This document shows positions 18,154 to 27,346 of a stretch of DNA of 64,000 bases, in pieces (the stretch's first letter is position 1; each line of letters starts with the position of its first letter). A program made the translations under genes and the position numbers. The notes under the pieces are model-generated. The model saw only the letters and a list, made by a program, of their open reading frames with translations. It was not told the origin of the DNA and did no database searches. Origin of the DNA: Rhizobium sp. WYJ-E13 (GTDB lineage Bacteria; Pseudomonadota; Alphaproteobacteria; Rhizobiales; Rhizobiaceae); NCBI RefSeq assembly GCF_018987265.1, contig NZ_CP076855.1:248001-312000 (forward strand), written 5' to 3'.

Positions 18154-18417
18154 ATGAAACGGGACACCTCGGCCGCATTTGACCCCGTCGTCCTTGTCTT
18201 CAAGGAGGGGAGCAAACGCGTGATTGTCCGAACGGTCGGAGAGGCCGCCAACGCCCTGATGAGGGACTGGCCCTCCGACGACGGAGACGAGTTTCTTGCT
18301 GCGGTGAAAGCCTGCATGGACGTCATGATTGGCAAAGCTGAACCCGAGCATATACGTCAGGCGATTATCCGAGCCGCAGACGAAGCTGGCGTAACGGCCA
18401 TCGCCGTTCTTCATTGA
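18154..18417 (+). CDS. DUF982 family protein
   Basis: An 87-aa DUF982 protein, a small family especially abundant on rhizobial plasmids and of unknown function. Diagnostic features are an N-terminal beta region (PVVLVFKEGSKRVIVRTV), EAANALMRDWP, and a helical C-terminal half (AVKACMDVMIGKA ... AADEAG). The ATG at 18154 is preceded by GGAACC. A second, diverged member follows at 18489. Confidence 0.8.
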   Translation: MKRDTSAAFDPVVLVFKEGSKRVIVRTVGEAANALMRDWPSDDGDEFLAAVKACMDVMIGKAEPEHIRQAIIRAADEAGVTAIAVLH

Positions 18418-18488
18418 TAAGTTTTCGCCGACCAAGCATGGTTTTTGGCGCCGACGAGCACAGTTATATCTTTTGCGAGGTTCGGGCC

Positions 18489-18821
18489 ATGAGCAAACGT
18501 CGATGGGAAGCGCCAGTGCTGATTGCCTGCAGGCGCAGCGGCCAGATCCTCATGGTAACGACAACCGAGGAAGCGATGAACACTCTGCTGAATGCCTGGC
18601 CAGTTTCAACGGGCAAGGCATTTCTCCGGGCATTACAAGTTTGCGCCGATGTAGAAGCCGGGCTGCGAACGCCGCACGAGGCTCGCGAATCTTTTATAGC
18701 AGCAGCACAGGAGGCCGATATCCCGATCGAAACTACCGCGCTTCCCTTCATGCATTCCACCTCGCCCATGAGCAATGGCGAGGCATATTCCGCGCCGGCG
18801 ATTGACGATAAGGGCACATAA
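18489..18821 (+). CDS. DUF982 family protein (second copy)
   Basis: A 110-aa DUF982 homologue with the same plan as its upstream neighbour (PVLIACRRSGQILMVTTTEE, AMNTLLNAWP, AAAQEADIP) and a longer C-terminal tail. The two sequences are clearly related but well diverged, indicating an old tandem duplication or two independent acquisitions. Function unknown. Confidence 0.78.
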   Translation: MSKRRWEAPVLIACRRSGQILMVTTTEEAMNTLLNAWPVSTGKAFLRALQVCADVEAGLRTPHEARESFIAAAQEADIPIETTALPFMHSTSPMSNGEAYSAPAIDDKGT

Positions 18822-18869
18822 AGGTACTCGACCCGCCGCCACGCTCACCCTGACGAGGTGGTAACGGGG

Positions 18870-18900
18870 AGAGGCCGGTCACCACGAGGGATCGGCCTCT
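18870..18900 (+). terminator. hairpin after the DUF982 genes
   Basis: An 8-bp perfect inverted repeat, AGAGGCCG and CGGCCTCT, separated by 15 nt, located 50 bp after the second DUF982 stop. It lacks a strong T-run on the plus strand, so it may be a weak terminator or an mRNA-stabilising hairpin. Confidence 0.45.
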
Positions 18901-19296
18901 GCCTGCTTCTTTGACAGGCATCTTTTTGGCTCCCGCCGCTTCAGCACCCACGTGGCGTCCACGCAATCACTCCTTCGGTAGAGGGCGGAACCTTATGCAA
19001 TGTATTCGGTTCTCCAGTGGACCGCTTGACGTTTGTTCCTCAACCTTAGATCAGATCGCCGGCGGTCTACCTTTCGCCCGCTTCGGCGGGCGTCCTTTTG
19101 CCCCGTGGTGGCGAGGACGCGTCCACTCGACACCAGCTCTGTATCCCGAGCGCTACATTTCTTATCTTCCGTCGCCTCCGCTGCAGTAATTGACCGCAAT
19201 GCGGAAATCTCCCCTCCCCGGACATCCGGCCATCCATTTCATATCGTTGACTACATGACGATTCAGAGAGATTTCTGCGTTAACGAGGTAATCTAC
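18901..19296. other. intergenic region before the IS256 element
   Basis: About 400 bp with no frame I can support. Short frames on both strands are compositionally unlike the neighbouring genes. The last 8 bases (TAATCTAC, 19289-19296) form the left target-site duplication of the IS256-type element. Confidence 0.4.
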
Positions 19297-20670
19297 GATG
19301 ATGTCCCGAGAGGTGGTGTAGCTCGTTCGATCGTCGAGCTTTCCGGGCAGGGCCGGGAACGCGTCAACTTGCGGCGGGCAAGTTGATGAGCGGATCATCA
19401 CTCATTGTGGCGATCGTCTCAAGTGTCATGTAGCGCGAGCGCTGAACAGCCCACTCGTCATTTTGCTCCAGCAGGAGAGCGCCGACGAGTCTGACGATGG
19501 CATCGTCGTTTGGAAAGATGCCGACGACCTCTGTCCTTCGCTTGATTTCTCCATTCAATCGCTCAATCGGGTTCGTGCTGTGCAGCTTGCTGTGCAGCTT
19601 GGTCCAGTGCTGCTTGGGAAAGGCCATGTATGCGAGGACATCTTCCTCGGCGCTGTCCATAAGGCCGGCGAGTTTCGGCACTTTCGGCCTGATCTGATCG
19701 GCGACGTTGCGCCACTGTTGGCTGGCGGCTTCCGGCGTGTCTTGGGCTAAGGCCGTTGCAATGAAGGCCGAGACCACGCGTCGACCGCTCTTGCCGGCAT
19801 GAGCCAATGCATTGCGCATGAAGTGGACCCTGCAGCGCTGCCAGGTTGCTGACAGAACCTTCGACACGGCGGCCTTGATGCCTTCGTGTGCGTCGGAGAC
19901 GACCAGCTTGACGCCGCGCAGACCGCGCCTGGTCAGCTTGCGCAAGAACTCCGTCCAGATCGGCTCGGCTTCAGAGGTGCCGATTTCCATGCCAAGAACC
20001 TCGCGGCGACCGTCCGTGTTGACGCCCACAGCGATGATAACCGCGACAGACACAATACGGCCGCCCGCCGGACTTTAAGATAGGTCGCATCGATCCAAAG
20101 GTATGGCCAGTCGCCTTCAATCGGACGCTCAAGGAAGGCCTTCACCTTGTCGTCGATTTCTTCGCAAAGCCGAGATACCTGGCTCTTGGAGATACCACTC
20201 ATGCCCATCGCCTTGACCAGATCGTCGACCGAGCGGGTCGAAACACCCTGGATATAGGCTTCCTGGATCACCGCGGTCAGTGCCTTCTCAGCCATGCGGC
20301 GCGGCTCCAGAAAGCTCGGGAAGTAGCTGCCAGTACGTAGCTTTGGAATTCGAAGTTCGACAGTTCCAGCGCGGGTCTCCCAGTCGCGATCGCGATATCC
20401 GTTACGCTGAGCAAGTCGAAAGTCATTCTTCTCGCCGTAGGCCGCACCGGTCTTCGCGCCCACCTCCAGCTCCATCAACTTCTCGGCCGCAAAGCCAATC
20501 ATCTCGCGCAGCAAATCCGCATCAGCGCTCTTCTCAACAAGCGAGCGCAGGTCCATCATGTCATTGGTCATCGGTGGTCTTTCCAAAAGGTTGTGCTTGA
20601 ACAACCCAACCCTACCGGAAAAAGCCGATGACCACCGCTATCCAGCTACACCACCTCTCGGGACATCATC
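19297..20670 (-). mobile_element. IS256-family insertion sequence
   Basis: A 1,374-bp element bounded by perfect 27-bp inverted repeats (19297-19323 and 20644-20670; ends GATGATGTCCCGAGAGG...). The flanking 8-mers TAATCTAC and TAATCTCC match at 7 of 8 positions, consistent with an 8-bp target duplication that has since changed. The transposase is on the minus strand and is frameshifted, so the copy is probably inactive unless supplied in trans. Confidence 0.9.
19382..20604 (-). pseudogene. IS256-family transposase, frameshifted
   Basis: Two overlapping frames together give a complete IS256/Mutator-type transposase. The 5' part (20604 to about 20065) ends in [11 protein letters not shown], with the first catalytic Asp. 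The 3' part resumes in another frame as [16 protein letters not shown] and includes VVSDAHEG (second Asp) and NPIERLNGEIKRR (catalytic Glu region). At 20058-20070 a normal copy would carry one more G in the run encoding RRGGRIV, so a one-base deletion explains the break. The 3' frame stops shortly after NLPAAS, near 19364-19390. Confidence 0.85.
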
Positions 20671-21484
20671 TAATCTCCTACTTTGGCAGGAGGGCGCACG
20701 GAACCCTTACGGGCGCAGTGCGCATTCCGGCTCAGCCTACTCCAAGGTCTTTGTTTGTAGCCTTTGAACGGTATTTAAAGGCGGTTCAGCTACCGTGAAG
20801 GGAATCTGGGACAAACATCACAAATGGGCGGCTTTGCCGGCAACTCAGCCTCTTTGTGATTTGGACTGGCGAAGATGGTCACGCGGTTTCCCGCTCCGCT
20901 CCGGTTAACGGAATGATTTTGGGCGTCGTCGAGTACCATATCCGGATAATTCCACAGCTTCCCCCATATTCCGGACATTGGCGTCGGACCACAGCGCGCG
21001 CCTGCTCACCCACTCCCCGGCACTGATCAAGGGCCTCGGAAGACCGCTAATTGGCGTCCCTATTTTCCAAAAAGCGGCGGTGACCGATTTCAGAGGCTTT
21101 TGCACGTCCTGACGGAGGTGGCGCGTCCCGAACTTGTTGGGAATAGTGGCGGCGGCGCGGCGTCCTACGCCGGGGATCGGTACGTTTTCGCCGTGTGATT
21201 CTCACTGAGCTGTCTAGAAATCTGCTAGAGCGACACTTCCAGGACGAATGCTTGACTCGCATTTCTGTGAATAGACAGGGCAGCTGGAAAATAGGCTATT
21301 CCCGCTAGGACACGGAAGTTGCAAGGTTTTTCGCTCTTGCGCCTAACATGGCGCTCTCGCGAACCAATGACAGTAAGGTGTTGTTAACCCTATTTCTCTT
21401 GCGGCAGCTTTAGAATCATGGCTTAGCTTGAGACGGTAATAACGCGTCTGACGCCGATAAACCGTCTGGAATCTAGGGGCTCTT
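20671..21484. other. upstream region of repABC, no supported gene
   Basis: About 810 bp between the IS256 element and repA. Short frames on both strands carry no recognisable domain and some look like degraded transposon debris. The repA promoter must lie in the AT-richer stretch near 21360-21430. I saw no perfect parS palindrome here. Confidence 0.4.
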
Positions 21485-22693
21485 TTGAACGTGATCGACC
21501 GGCACATCAACCGAGCATCGACCTCGGCTCATATCACACAACGCGCCGAAGCGCTGTCGGCGCGGTTACGTGCTGTCGGCGAGCGCGCCTTTCCGCCCGT
21601 GGCGCAGAAATCGCTGCGCTCGTTCACCTCTGGGGAAGTCGCCGAAATCGTTGGGGTCTCGGACGGCTATCTCCGGCAATTGTCTCTCGATGGTCTGGGG
21701 CCAACCCCCGATCTTGGTGCCGCTGGCCGCCGGTCCTACACGCTACAACAGATCAACGAACTGCGCGAGTATCTCGCGGTCGCCCGTCCGAAGGAAGCGA
21801 TCCGCTTTTGGCCCCGTCGGCGCGACGGCGAGAAGCTTCAGATCATCACCGTCGCCAACTTCAAGGGCGGATCGGCCAAAACTACCACAGCCCTCTATGT
21901 TGCCCAGGGGCTCGCCCTGCAAGGTCACCGTGTGTTGGCAATCGACCTCGATCCGCAGGCATCTCTTTCGGCCATGTTCGGCTATCAGCCGGAATTCGAC
22001 GTTGCAGAAAACACCACGCTTTACGGCGCGATCCGTTATGACGAGGAACGCGTGCCAACGAAGGACGTGATCCGCCAGACCTATTTTACCGGGATCGACA
22101 TCGTTCCCGGCAATCTTGAACTGATGGAGTTCGAGCATCAGACGCCGCGCTTCATGATGCAGAACCGTGATCGGCCTGAAGACCTTTTCTTCCGCCGCGT
22201 CGCCGGCGCCATCAACCAGGTGGAGCAGGATTACGACGTTGTGGTTGTCGACTGCCCGCCGCAGCTCGGCTTCCTGACCATGGGCGCGCTGAACGCGGCA
22301 ACTGGCATGATCGTCACGGTTCATCCGCAAATGGTAGACGTCGCCTCCATGAGCCAGTTCCTGCTGATGACCTCGGACCTCGTCTCCGTCATCGAGGACG
22401 CTGGCGGCAAGCTCAATTATGACTTCCTGCGCTTCCTGGTTACCCGCCACGATCCCCGAGACGTGCCTGAACAAGAGATCGTCGCGCTGCTGCGCGATGT
22501 CTTTGGAACCGACGTCATGGCGGCATCGGCCTGGAAGTCGACGGCGATCGCCAATGCCGGCCTCACCAAGCAGTCGCTCTATGAGTTGTCGCGTGGTGCC
22601 GTCGGCCGGTCGACTTACGATCGTGCCATGGAATCGATCAACGCCGTGAATCAGGAAGTGATCGGTCAGTTGAATGGCGTCTGGGGTAGATAG
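21485..22693 (+). CDS. repA: plasmid partition ATPase RepA
   Basis: ParA-type ATPase of 402 aa, first gene of the repABC operon. An N-terminal HTH (SGEVAEIVGVSDGYLRQLSL) is followed by the deviant Walker A FKGGSAKTT and the A' motif IDLDPQAS. It segregates the plasmid with RepB and represses the operon. The TTG at 21485 has AGGGG 6 nt upstream and gives the usual N-terminal length; a GTG two codons later is the alternative. Confidence 0.95.
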   Translation: MNVIDRHINRASTSAHITQRAEALSARLRAVGERAFPPVAQKSLRSFTSGEVAEIVGVSDGYLRQLSLDGLGPTPDLGAAGRRSYTLQQINELREYLAVARPKEAIRFWPRRRDGEKLQIITVANFKGGSAKTTTALYVAQGLALQGHRVLAIDLDPQASLSAMFGYQPEFDVAENTTLYGAIRYDEERVPTKDVIRQTYFTGIDIVPGNLELMEFEHQTPRFMMQNRDRPEDLFFRRVAGAINQVEQDYDVVVVDCPPQLGFLTMGALNAATGMIVTVHPQMVDVASMSQFLLMTSDLVSVIEDAGGKLNYDFLRFLVTRHDPRDVPEQEIVALLRDVFGTDVMAASAWKSTAIANAGLTKQSLYELSRGAVGRSTYDRAMESINAVNQEVIGQLNGVWGR

Positions 22694-22727
22694 AGATGGT
22701 GTCACAGGCGAATCAGATGCTTAGCGG

Positions 22728-22743
22728 GTTGTCAGTAGACAAC
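22728..22743. other. parS-like palindrome between repA and repB
   Basis: GTTGTCAGTAGACAAC is a near match to the repABC parS consensus GTTNNCNGCNGNNAAC, differing at one central base (GT for GC). repA-repB gaps are a common site for parS on repABC plasmids. RepB would bind here to build the partition complex. Confidence 0.7.
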
Positions 22744-22766
22744 CGAAAGCCCTTGAGGAGACGGTC

Positions 22767-23765
22767 ATGAGCAAGCGCACGCAGTCGATCCGCTCGATGT
22801 TTGCCGGCGGCGATGACGCGCAGCCAAGAGATGGGCGTGCGCCGTTTCAGCGCGTCGCCTCCGGCGCGGTTCGGTCGCTGCAGGATACGTTCTCCGAAGT
22901 GGAGCGCGATTATGAGGCCCTGAAACAGCGCATCGCCGAAGGCGCCCTGCCCGTCGAGTTGAACACCGACCTCATCGACCCCTCCCCTTTTTCCGACCGG
23001 TTTTCCGATCAGGATACGGCCGCGATCGAAGCGCTGAAGGCTTCGATAGAGGAGCATGGTCAAGAAATTCCAATCCTCGTGCGTCCGCATCCCGCCTCGC
23101 CCGGCCGCTACCAGATCGCCTACGGTCACCGACGCCTTCGAGTTGCCAGCGAACTCGGCCGGCCTGTCAAGGCCTATGTCCGGAATCTGGATGACCAGCG
23201 TCTCGTCGTCGCGCAAGGCATCGAAAATTCGGCGCGCGAGGATCTGAGCTTTATCGAACGAGCAACCTTTGCCCAGCGTCTCGAAGGAGCGGGTTTCCAG
23301 CGCGCGCTCATCCAGGCGGCCCTGTCGGTCGACAAGGCCGAGGTCTCCAAGCTGATTGCTGTCGCGCAGGCCCTCCCCGACTGGATCGTCGCGGCGATCG
23401 GCCGTGGGCCGAAAATCGGCCGCGGCCGGTGGCAGGAACTGGCCGAGCTCGTCAAGCAACCCGGTTCAGAGGCCAAGGCGCGCAAGGCTATTGATCATAA
23501 GACGTTCGCGCACAAGGACGCCGAGGCGCGCCTAAAGGCGATCGTCCAGGCGCTCAAGGAAATTGAAAAGCCGAAGCGGACCGAAACTGCCGTGCCGGAT
23601 GTGGCCAAGTCTGCCGACGGAACCGAGATTGCGAGGCTGTCGATTTCGGCGAGACACTGCAAGATCGAGATGAGCCGAGAGCGCGACGAGGCGTTCGCCG
23701 CCTTTCTGATGGCGCGCCTGCCCGATCTCTACGCAAGTTTCAAGAACGACAAAACCGTCAGCTGA
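22767..23765 (+). CDS. repB: plasmid partition protein RepB
   Basis: ParB-type DNA-binding protein of 332 aa. The N-terminal nuclease-like ParB domain contains IPILVRPHP and YGHRRLRVASELG, then GIENSAREDLSFIERA, followed by an HTH region (QAALSVDKAEVSKLIAVAQ). GAGGAG lies before the ATG. It binds parS and works with RepA; its gene follows repA by 73 bp in the same operon. Confidence 0.95.
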   Translation: MSKRTQSIRSMFAGGDDAQPRDGRAPFQRVASGAVRSLQDTFSEVERDYEALKQRIAEGALPVELNTDLIDPSPFSDRFSDQDTAAIEALKASIEEHGQEIPILVRPHPASPGRYQIAYGHRRLRVASELGRPVKAYVRNLDDQRLVVAQGIENSAREDLSFIERATFAQRLEGAGFQRALIQAALSVDKAEVSKLIAVAQALPDWIVAAIGRGPKIGRGRWQELAELVKQPGSEAKARKAIDHKTFAHKDAEARLKAIVQALKEIEKPKRTETAVPDVAKSADGTEIARLSISARHCKIEMSRERDEAFAAFLMARLPDLYASFKNDKTVS

Positions 23766-23792
23766 AGAATAGTTGAAGAAGAGGACGCAAAA

Positions 23793-23845
23793 GAAAAAGG
23801 CCCCCAAACGTTGCCGTCATGGAAGCCTCTCTCAAAGGTCTAAGC
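23793..23845 (-). ncRNA. repABC counter-transcribed antisense RNA (incompatibility RNA)
   Basis: In the repB-repC gap the minus strand has a textbook promoter: TTGACT (23880-23875), a 17-bp spacer, then GATTCT (23857-23852). About 50 nt downstream is a hairpin (GGCTTCC pairing with GGGGGCC through G-U pairs) followed by a run of five T at 23798-23794, a rho-independent terminator. Position, size and orientation match the ctRNA of other repABC plasmids, which limits RepC production by changing leader structure. The transcript ends are estimates. Confidence 0.85.
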
Positions 23846-23940
23846 AGCCTGAGAATCGCATTTCCATGAATCGCAGTCAAGAGTCTTTGGCATCATTTTT
23901 GGTGAGCGGATTTCTTTTGCCTTTCGAAAGGTGAAGGAAA

Positions 23941-25158
23941 ATGCAGAGTGGACATGTGACGACGCCCTTTGGGCGACGGCCGATGACGCTTGCCCTGGTA
24001 AAACATCAGGTGCAGGCGGCCGATACTAAAACTGAGAAAAAAGCCGACAAGTGGAATGTCTTCCGGGACGTCTGCGAAGCGCGGGAGCGGCTGGGGCTGC
24101 AGGACCGCAGTCTCGCGGTGCTCGACGCGCTCTTGAGCTTTTACCCAACCAACGAGTTGTCCTCGGACGTGAAGATGGTGGTATTCCCGTCCAACGCCCA
24201 GCTATCGGTCCGCGCCCACGGGATTGCAGGCGCCACACTTCGTCGCCACATCGCATTTCTCGTCGAGGCGGGGCTTATCGTGCGCAAGGACAGCGCCAAC
24301 GGCAAACGGTATGCGCGCAAAGACAAGACGGGCGAGATCGATACTGCCTTCGGGTTCGATCTTTCGCCGCTTTTGGCGCGGGCTGGCGAGCTTGCCAATT
24401 TGGCGCAGCAGGTCGTAGCCGATCGCGCGGTATTCCGACGCGCAAAAGAAGATCTGACCATCCTGCGAAGGGATGTTCGGAAGCTAATCACGGCAGCTAT
24501 CGAGGAGGGCGCGCAAGGCGATTGGAGCGTCATCGAGGCGGCTTATATCGGGATTGTCGCCCGCATTCCGCGGTCGCCGGACAAGACGAGCATCGATGCA
24601 ATTCTTGACGAAATGAGCCTCCTGCACGAGGAGATCGTTAAACGATTGGATATCCAAGGCGAATTGTTAAATATGAGCACCAATGATGCTCAGAACGAGC
24701 GGCACATACAGAATTCAAATACCGAATCCACAATTGAATATGAACCAAGCTCTGGAAATGAGCTGGGCGAAAGGCCGAGCGAGAAAAGCGGACGGATTGG
24801 CGAGCCACTGAAGTCCTATCCCTTGGGGCTGGTTCTAAGGGCGTGTCCGGAAATGGCCGGCTACGGGCAGGGCGGAGCGATTGCGAGCTGGCGCGAGCTG
24901 ATGGCGGCCGCCGTTACCGTCCGTTCGATGCTGGGCGTCAGCCCATCGGCCTATCAGGACGCCTGCGACGCAATGGGGCCGGAAAATGCGGCTGTTGCGA
25001 TCGCCTGCATCCTGGAGAGGGCAGGGCACATTAACTCGGCTGGTGGCTATCTAAGGGATCTGACGGCGAAGGCGTGGCGCGGCGAGTTTTCGCTGGGGCC
25101 GATGCTAATGGCGCTCCTAAGGGGCAGGAGTTCCGAAAAGTCCCACGCTGCAGGCTGA
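23941..25158 (+). CDS. repC: plasmid replication initiator RepC
   Basis: RepC of 405 aa, the initiator protein of alphaproteobacterial repABC plasmids. The N-terminus MQSGHVTTPFGRRPMTLALV is highly typical. A winged-helix DNA-binding region follows (SVRAHGIAGATLRRHIAFLV, then EAGLIVRKDSANGKRYA). GAAGGAAA precedes the ATG. Expression is expected to be limited by the antisense RNA at 23793-23845. The origin is probably inside this gene. Confidence 0.96.
   Translation: MQSGHVTTPFGRRPMTLALVKHQVQAADTKTEKKADKWNVFRDVCEARERLGLQDRSLAVLDALLSFYPTNELSSDVKMVVFPSNAQLSVRAHGIAGATLRRHIAFLVEAGLIVRKDSANGKRYARKDKTGEIDTAFGFDLSPLLARAGELANLAQQVVADRAVFRRAKEDLTILRRDVRKLITAAIEEGAQGDWSVIEAAYIGIVARIPRSPDKTSIDAILDEMSLLHEEIVKRLDIQGELLNMSTNDAQNERHIQNSNTESTIEYEPSSGNELGERPSEKSGRIGEPLKSYPLGLVLRACPEMAGYGQGGAIASWRELMAAAVTVRSMLGVSPSAYQDACDAMGPENAAVAIACILERAGHINSAGGYLRDLTAKAWRGEFSLGPMLMALLRGRSSEKSHAAG
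24640..24760. other. AT-rich segment of repC, probable origin of replication
   Basis: This stretch of repC is much richer in A and T than its surroundings (for example around GAATTGTTAAATATGAGC and ATTCAAATACCGAATCC). In characterised repABC plasmids the origin lies in an AT-rich region within repC. The assignment rests on that precedent and on composition. Confidence 0.5.
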
Positions 25159-25196
25159 CAGCCGGACAGTTTTTCATTGAAATGATGTTAGCTGCT

Positions 25197-25212
25197 GTTG
25201 TCTGCTGACAAC
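25197..25212. other. parS site downstream of repC
   Basis: GTTGTCTGCTGACAAC matches the repABC parS consensus GTTNNCNGCNGNNAAC at every defined position and is a 16-bp palindrome. It lies 39 bp after the repC stop. It is the best partition-site candidate in the window. Confidence 0.85.
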
Positions 25213-26748
25213 GCGTTAAGCCATTGAAGTACCTGGTGTTGCTTCGAGGAGGAGACAGTGACGCTTGATCGGAACCCCATGGGGTTGGTCGACGAATCAG
25301 GGAGGAGATGCTGAAAAGTATCCGATATTCCAACAATGCGCGCACGCTCACTTTCCCGATTTTCGATCGGGCCGCCTGATGTCGGCTGGCGGCTATCACC
25401 TGATTGTCGCTGGCTCCAGCAAGCGTTGGTGCGATGGCACGTTCAAGGTCGCGCACTCTGGGTCGAAACCTATGCCTTCCGTCAACCCGTTTGATCTCGT
25501 CGACGCCGTGACCCGTGAAACTGGCACGGCGCGGTTATGTGAATGCCGTGGCCTCACCATTCGGTTTTCACATCTGGCATCCGCTTGGGCACGGTTTCGC
25601 GAGGCTGTAGTCTCTCGGGGCGTTGTTCGATGTCCACCGGTTGAGAAAGAGCGGGTCGAAAGTTGCGTTGGCCAGGCGGGATACCGCTCCTGAGTGTTTC
25701 GGAGCTGAGCAACGGAAGGCGCATTGTATGAAGGCGATGATCAATAACCCCCCGGGGAGCGCAAGATATCTTGCGTGCAATCGGCTAGGGCGGCTCTGGA
25801 GGCTCCCCGCTTGAGCCTCGCTTCATATTATCTCCGAAACTGCGCCCGTTCTGGTAGATGCCCCCTGCCCTCGAATGCTGGCAACGAGCCTGCGCGCAAG
25901 ATGGACAAGCCTTCGCCTTGCCCGATAAACCGCTGACCGGAGAATTCAGGTATCCTCGATCTTGGATACGTTTTGACGAGGACGTTAACGGCGAGCAGCT
26001 CGACGCTGTTGAACTGGAAATCGGTATTTGCTGGAAACGGATATCTTACACCGCCAACACTCGACCGGCGTTGAAAGCTCTCAGACGCAAAGAGCAAATG
26101 CCGGACGACATTTCGGAACGCAAACCGCTGGTCGTACGGCGGTGGAGTCCGTCAGCAATCGAAAGTGTATGTCTCTTATTCCTGTGCCTTGTGCACTGCC
26201 GTAGAGCGAATCGACGGCAGCGGCTGGCAGACCGACCACTGTGAGCTGCAAAGACGAGTGCGCGAAATTGTCGATCAATACGACAATCTGATGTGAACGT
26301 GCGATGCCTCTGGGTCCAGCGTCGGAAGACGCCCGGTGCGGATTCTTGTGCTGCGGGATTTCGTATCTTCAAGGCTGCCATAAATGGATATGTCGAACGT
26401 TTTGCGCTGCGAGCTAGAGAGTTAACGTGGCTCGTTAAGGGCAGTCGTCAGGGGGTGAAGCCCACCGTTTCAGCGGAACGATCTTAGATGGCTGCGCCGC
26501 CAGCGCGCCTGGTAAGGCAGTTGGACTTGGAAAATCTCTCCGGTATCACGCGCTGGCAGACCGTCTCGGCTACGAGAGGCATGCCGACATCCGGCGACCA
26601 CAGTGAAGCCGAGCCGCAGATCTCAAGAAAAATGCCCCGACTAAGATCGGCGTTGCTGTACGAGTGCGCTGGCCATATTCATCAGGTATGACAGAGGGGC
26701 ATTTTTTACTTTTAGCCGGGTGGAACTGACGATGGGGGGCGGCCTGTC

Positions 26749-26892
26749 TCATGGGGCTCGCCAGTTCGATACTGGCGAGGAGTTTTCGGTCGGCCTCTCC
26801 TCGCGCGTGGCAACCCGGCGAAAGTACTTCAGTATCGTGAAGAAACGCTCGATGCTGCTCCGCTCGCTATGGAGCGTCAACGCGGCTTTGGC
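26749..26892 (-). pseudogene. relic of an IS5-family transposase C-terminus
   Basis: The minus-strand frame reads SERSSIERFFTILKYFRRVA then TR, which is the conserved C-terminal block of IS5-type transposases (usually IE.FF..LK.FRRIATRYDK). After that the expected continuation (like LLASIELAS) is in another frame, so the relic is frameshifted as well as truncated. No inverted repeats were seen around it. Confidence 0.65.
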
Positions 26893-27346
26893 TCCGCGCT
26901 TATGGATCTAAAGCCTAGCTTCCAGCCTGACGTATATCGGCGCGCCTTAATAACCACGCCAGTTCGAGCTTCGTGTCGAAAGTTTTCTTGAGCCGAGTGC
27001 AAAGAGCCTCGGACATATCGCTATTCAAAGGCCAATGCTTCGTCGGGCATATACGACATGGGGATTGATCGCGAGTTTGGAATCGAACATCAAAGACAGG
27101 GCAATCGGTGCGTAGGTCATGTAACTCCGTCGAAAACCAGCAGCGCAGTTGAGGGTCAGCCGATCGGTCCAGGCCGCTATGCTTGGATTCTCTCCGGTTC
27201 CGCGTGTTAGCTCAATGAGATTTGTTGCAGCACTCCCAAACCACCAATGATGGATGGAAAGCCCGCTGGGAGATAGGGCCAGAAAGTTCCGCCGCCGTAA
27301 ACAGGGCGCAAGAAACCGGGCATTCGCAAGTTGACGCTCCGTGCAC

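Larger units (their letters stand above)
25159..27346. other. decayed region downstream of repC
   Basis: About 2.2 kb with no gene I can support. Frames of 60-140 codons occur on both strands (for example plus 25265-25693 and 25858-26244), but none has a recognisable domain and codon use is unlike the flanking genes. It holds a consensus parS palindrome just after repC and an IS5-like transposase relic near 26.8 kb. It looks like old insertion debris. Confidence 0.5.

Noticed and set aside
18993..19199. Minus-strand frame of 68 codons before IS256
   Set aside because: Overlaps several equally long frames on the other strand and has no supporting signal.
21743..22705. Long minus-strand frame of 320 codons opposite repA
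   Set aside because: repA is unambiguous on the plus strand. The reverse frame is His/Arg-rich and has no domain, the usual result of high-GC codon bias.
25265..25693. Plus-strand frame of 142 codons after repC
   Set aside because: No recognisable domain, weak start, amino-acid composition unlike neighbours; more likely decayed sequence.
25858..26244. Plus-strand frame of 128 codons in the decayed zone
   Set aside because: No domain and an implausible Cys/Trp/Arg-rich C-terminus; not supported as a gene.
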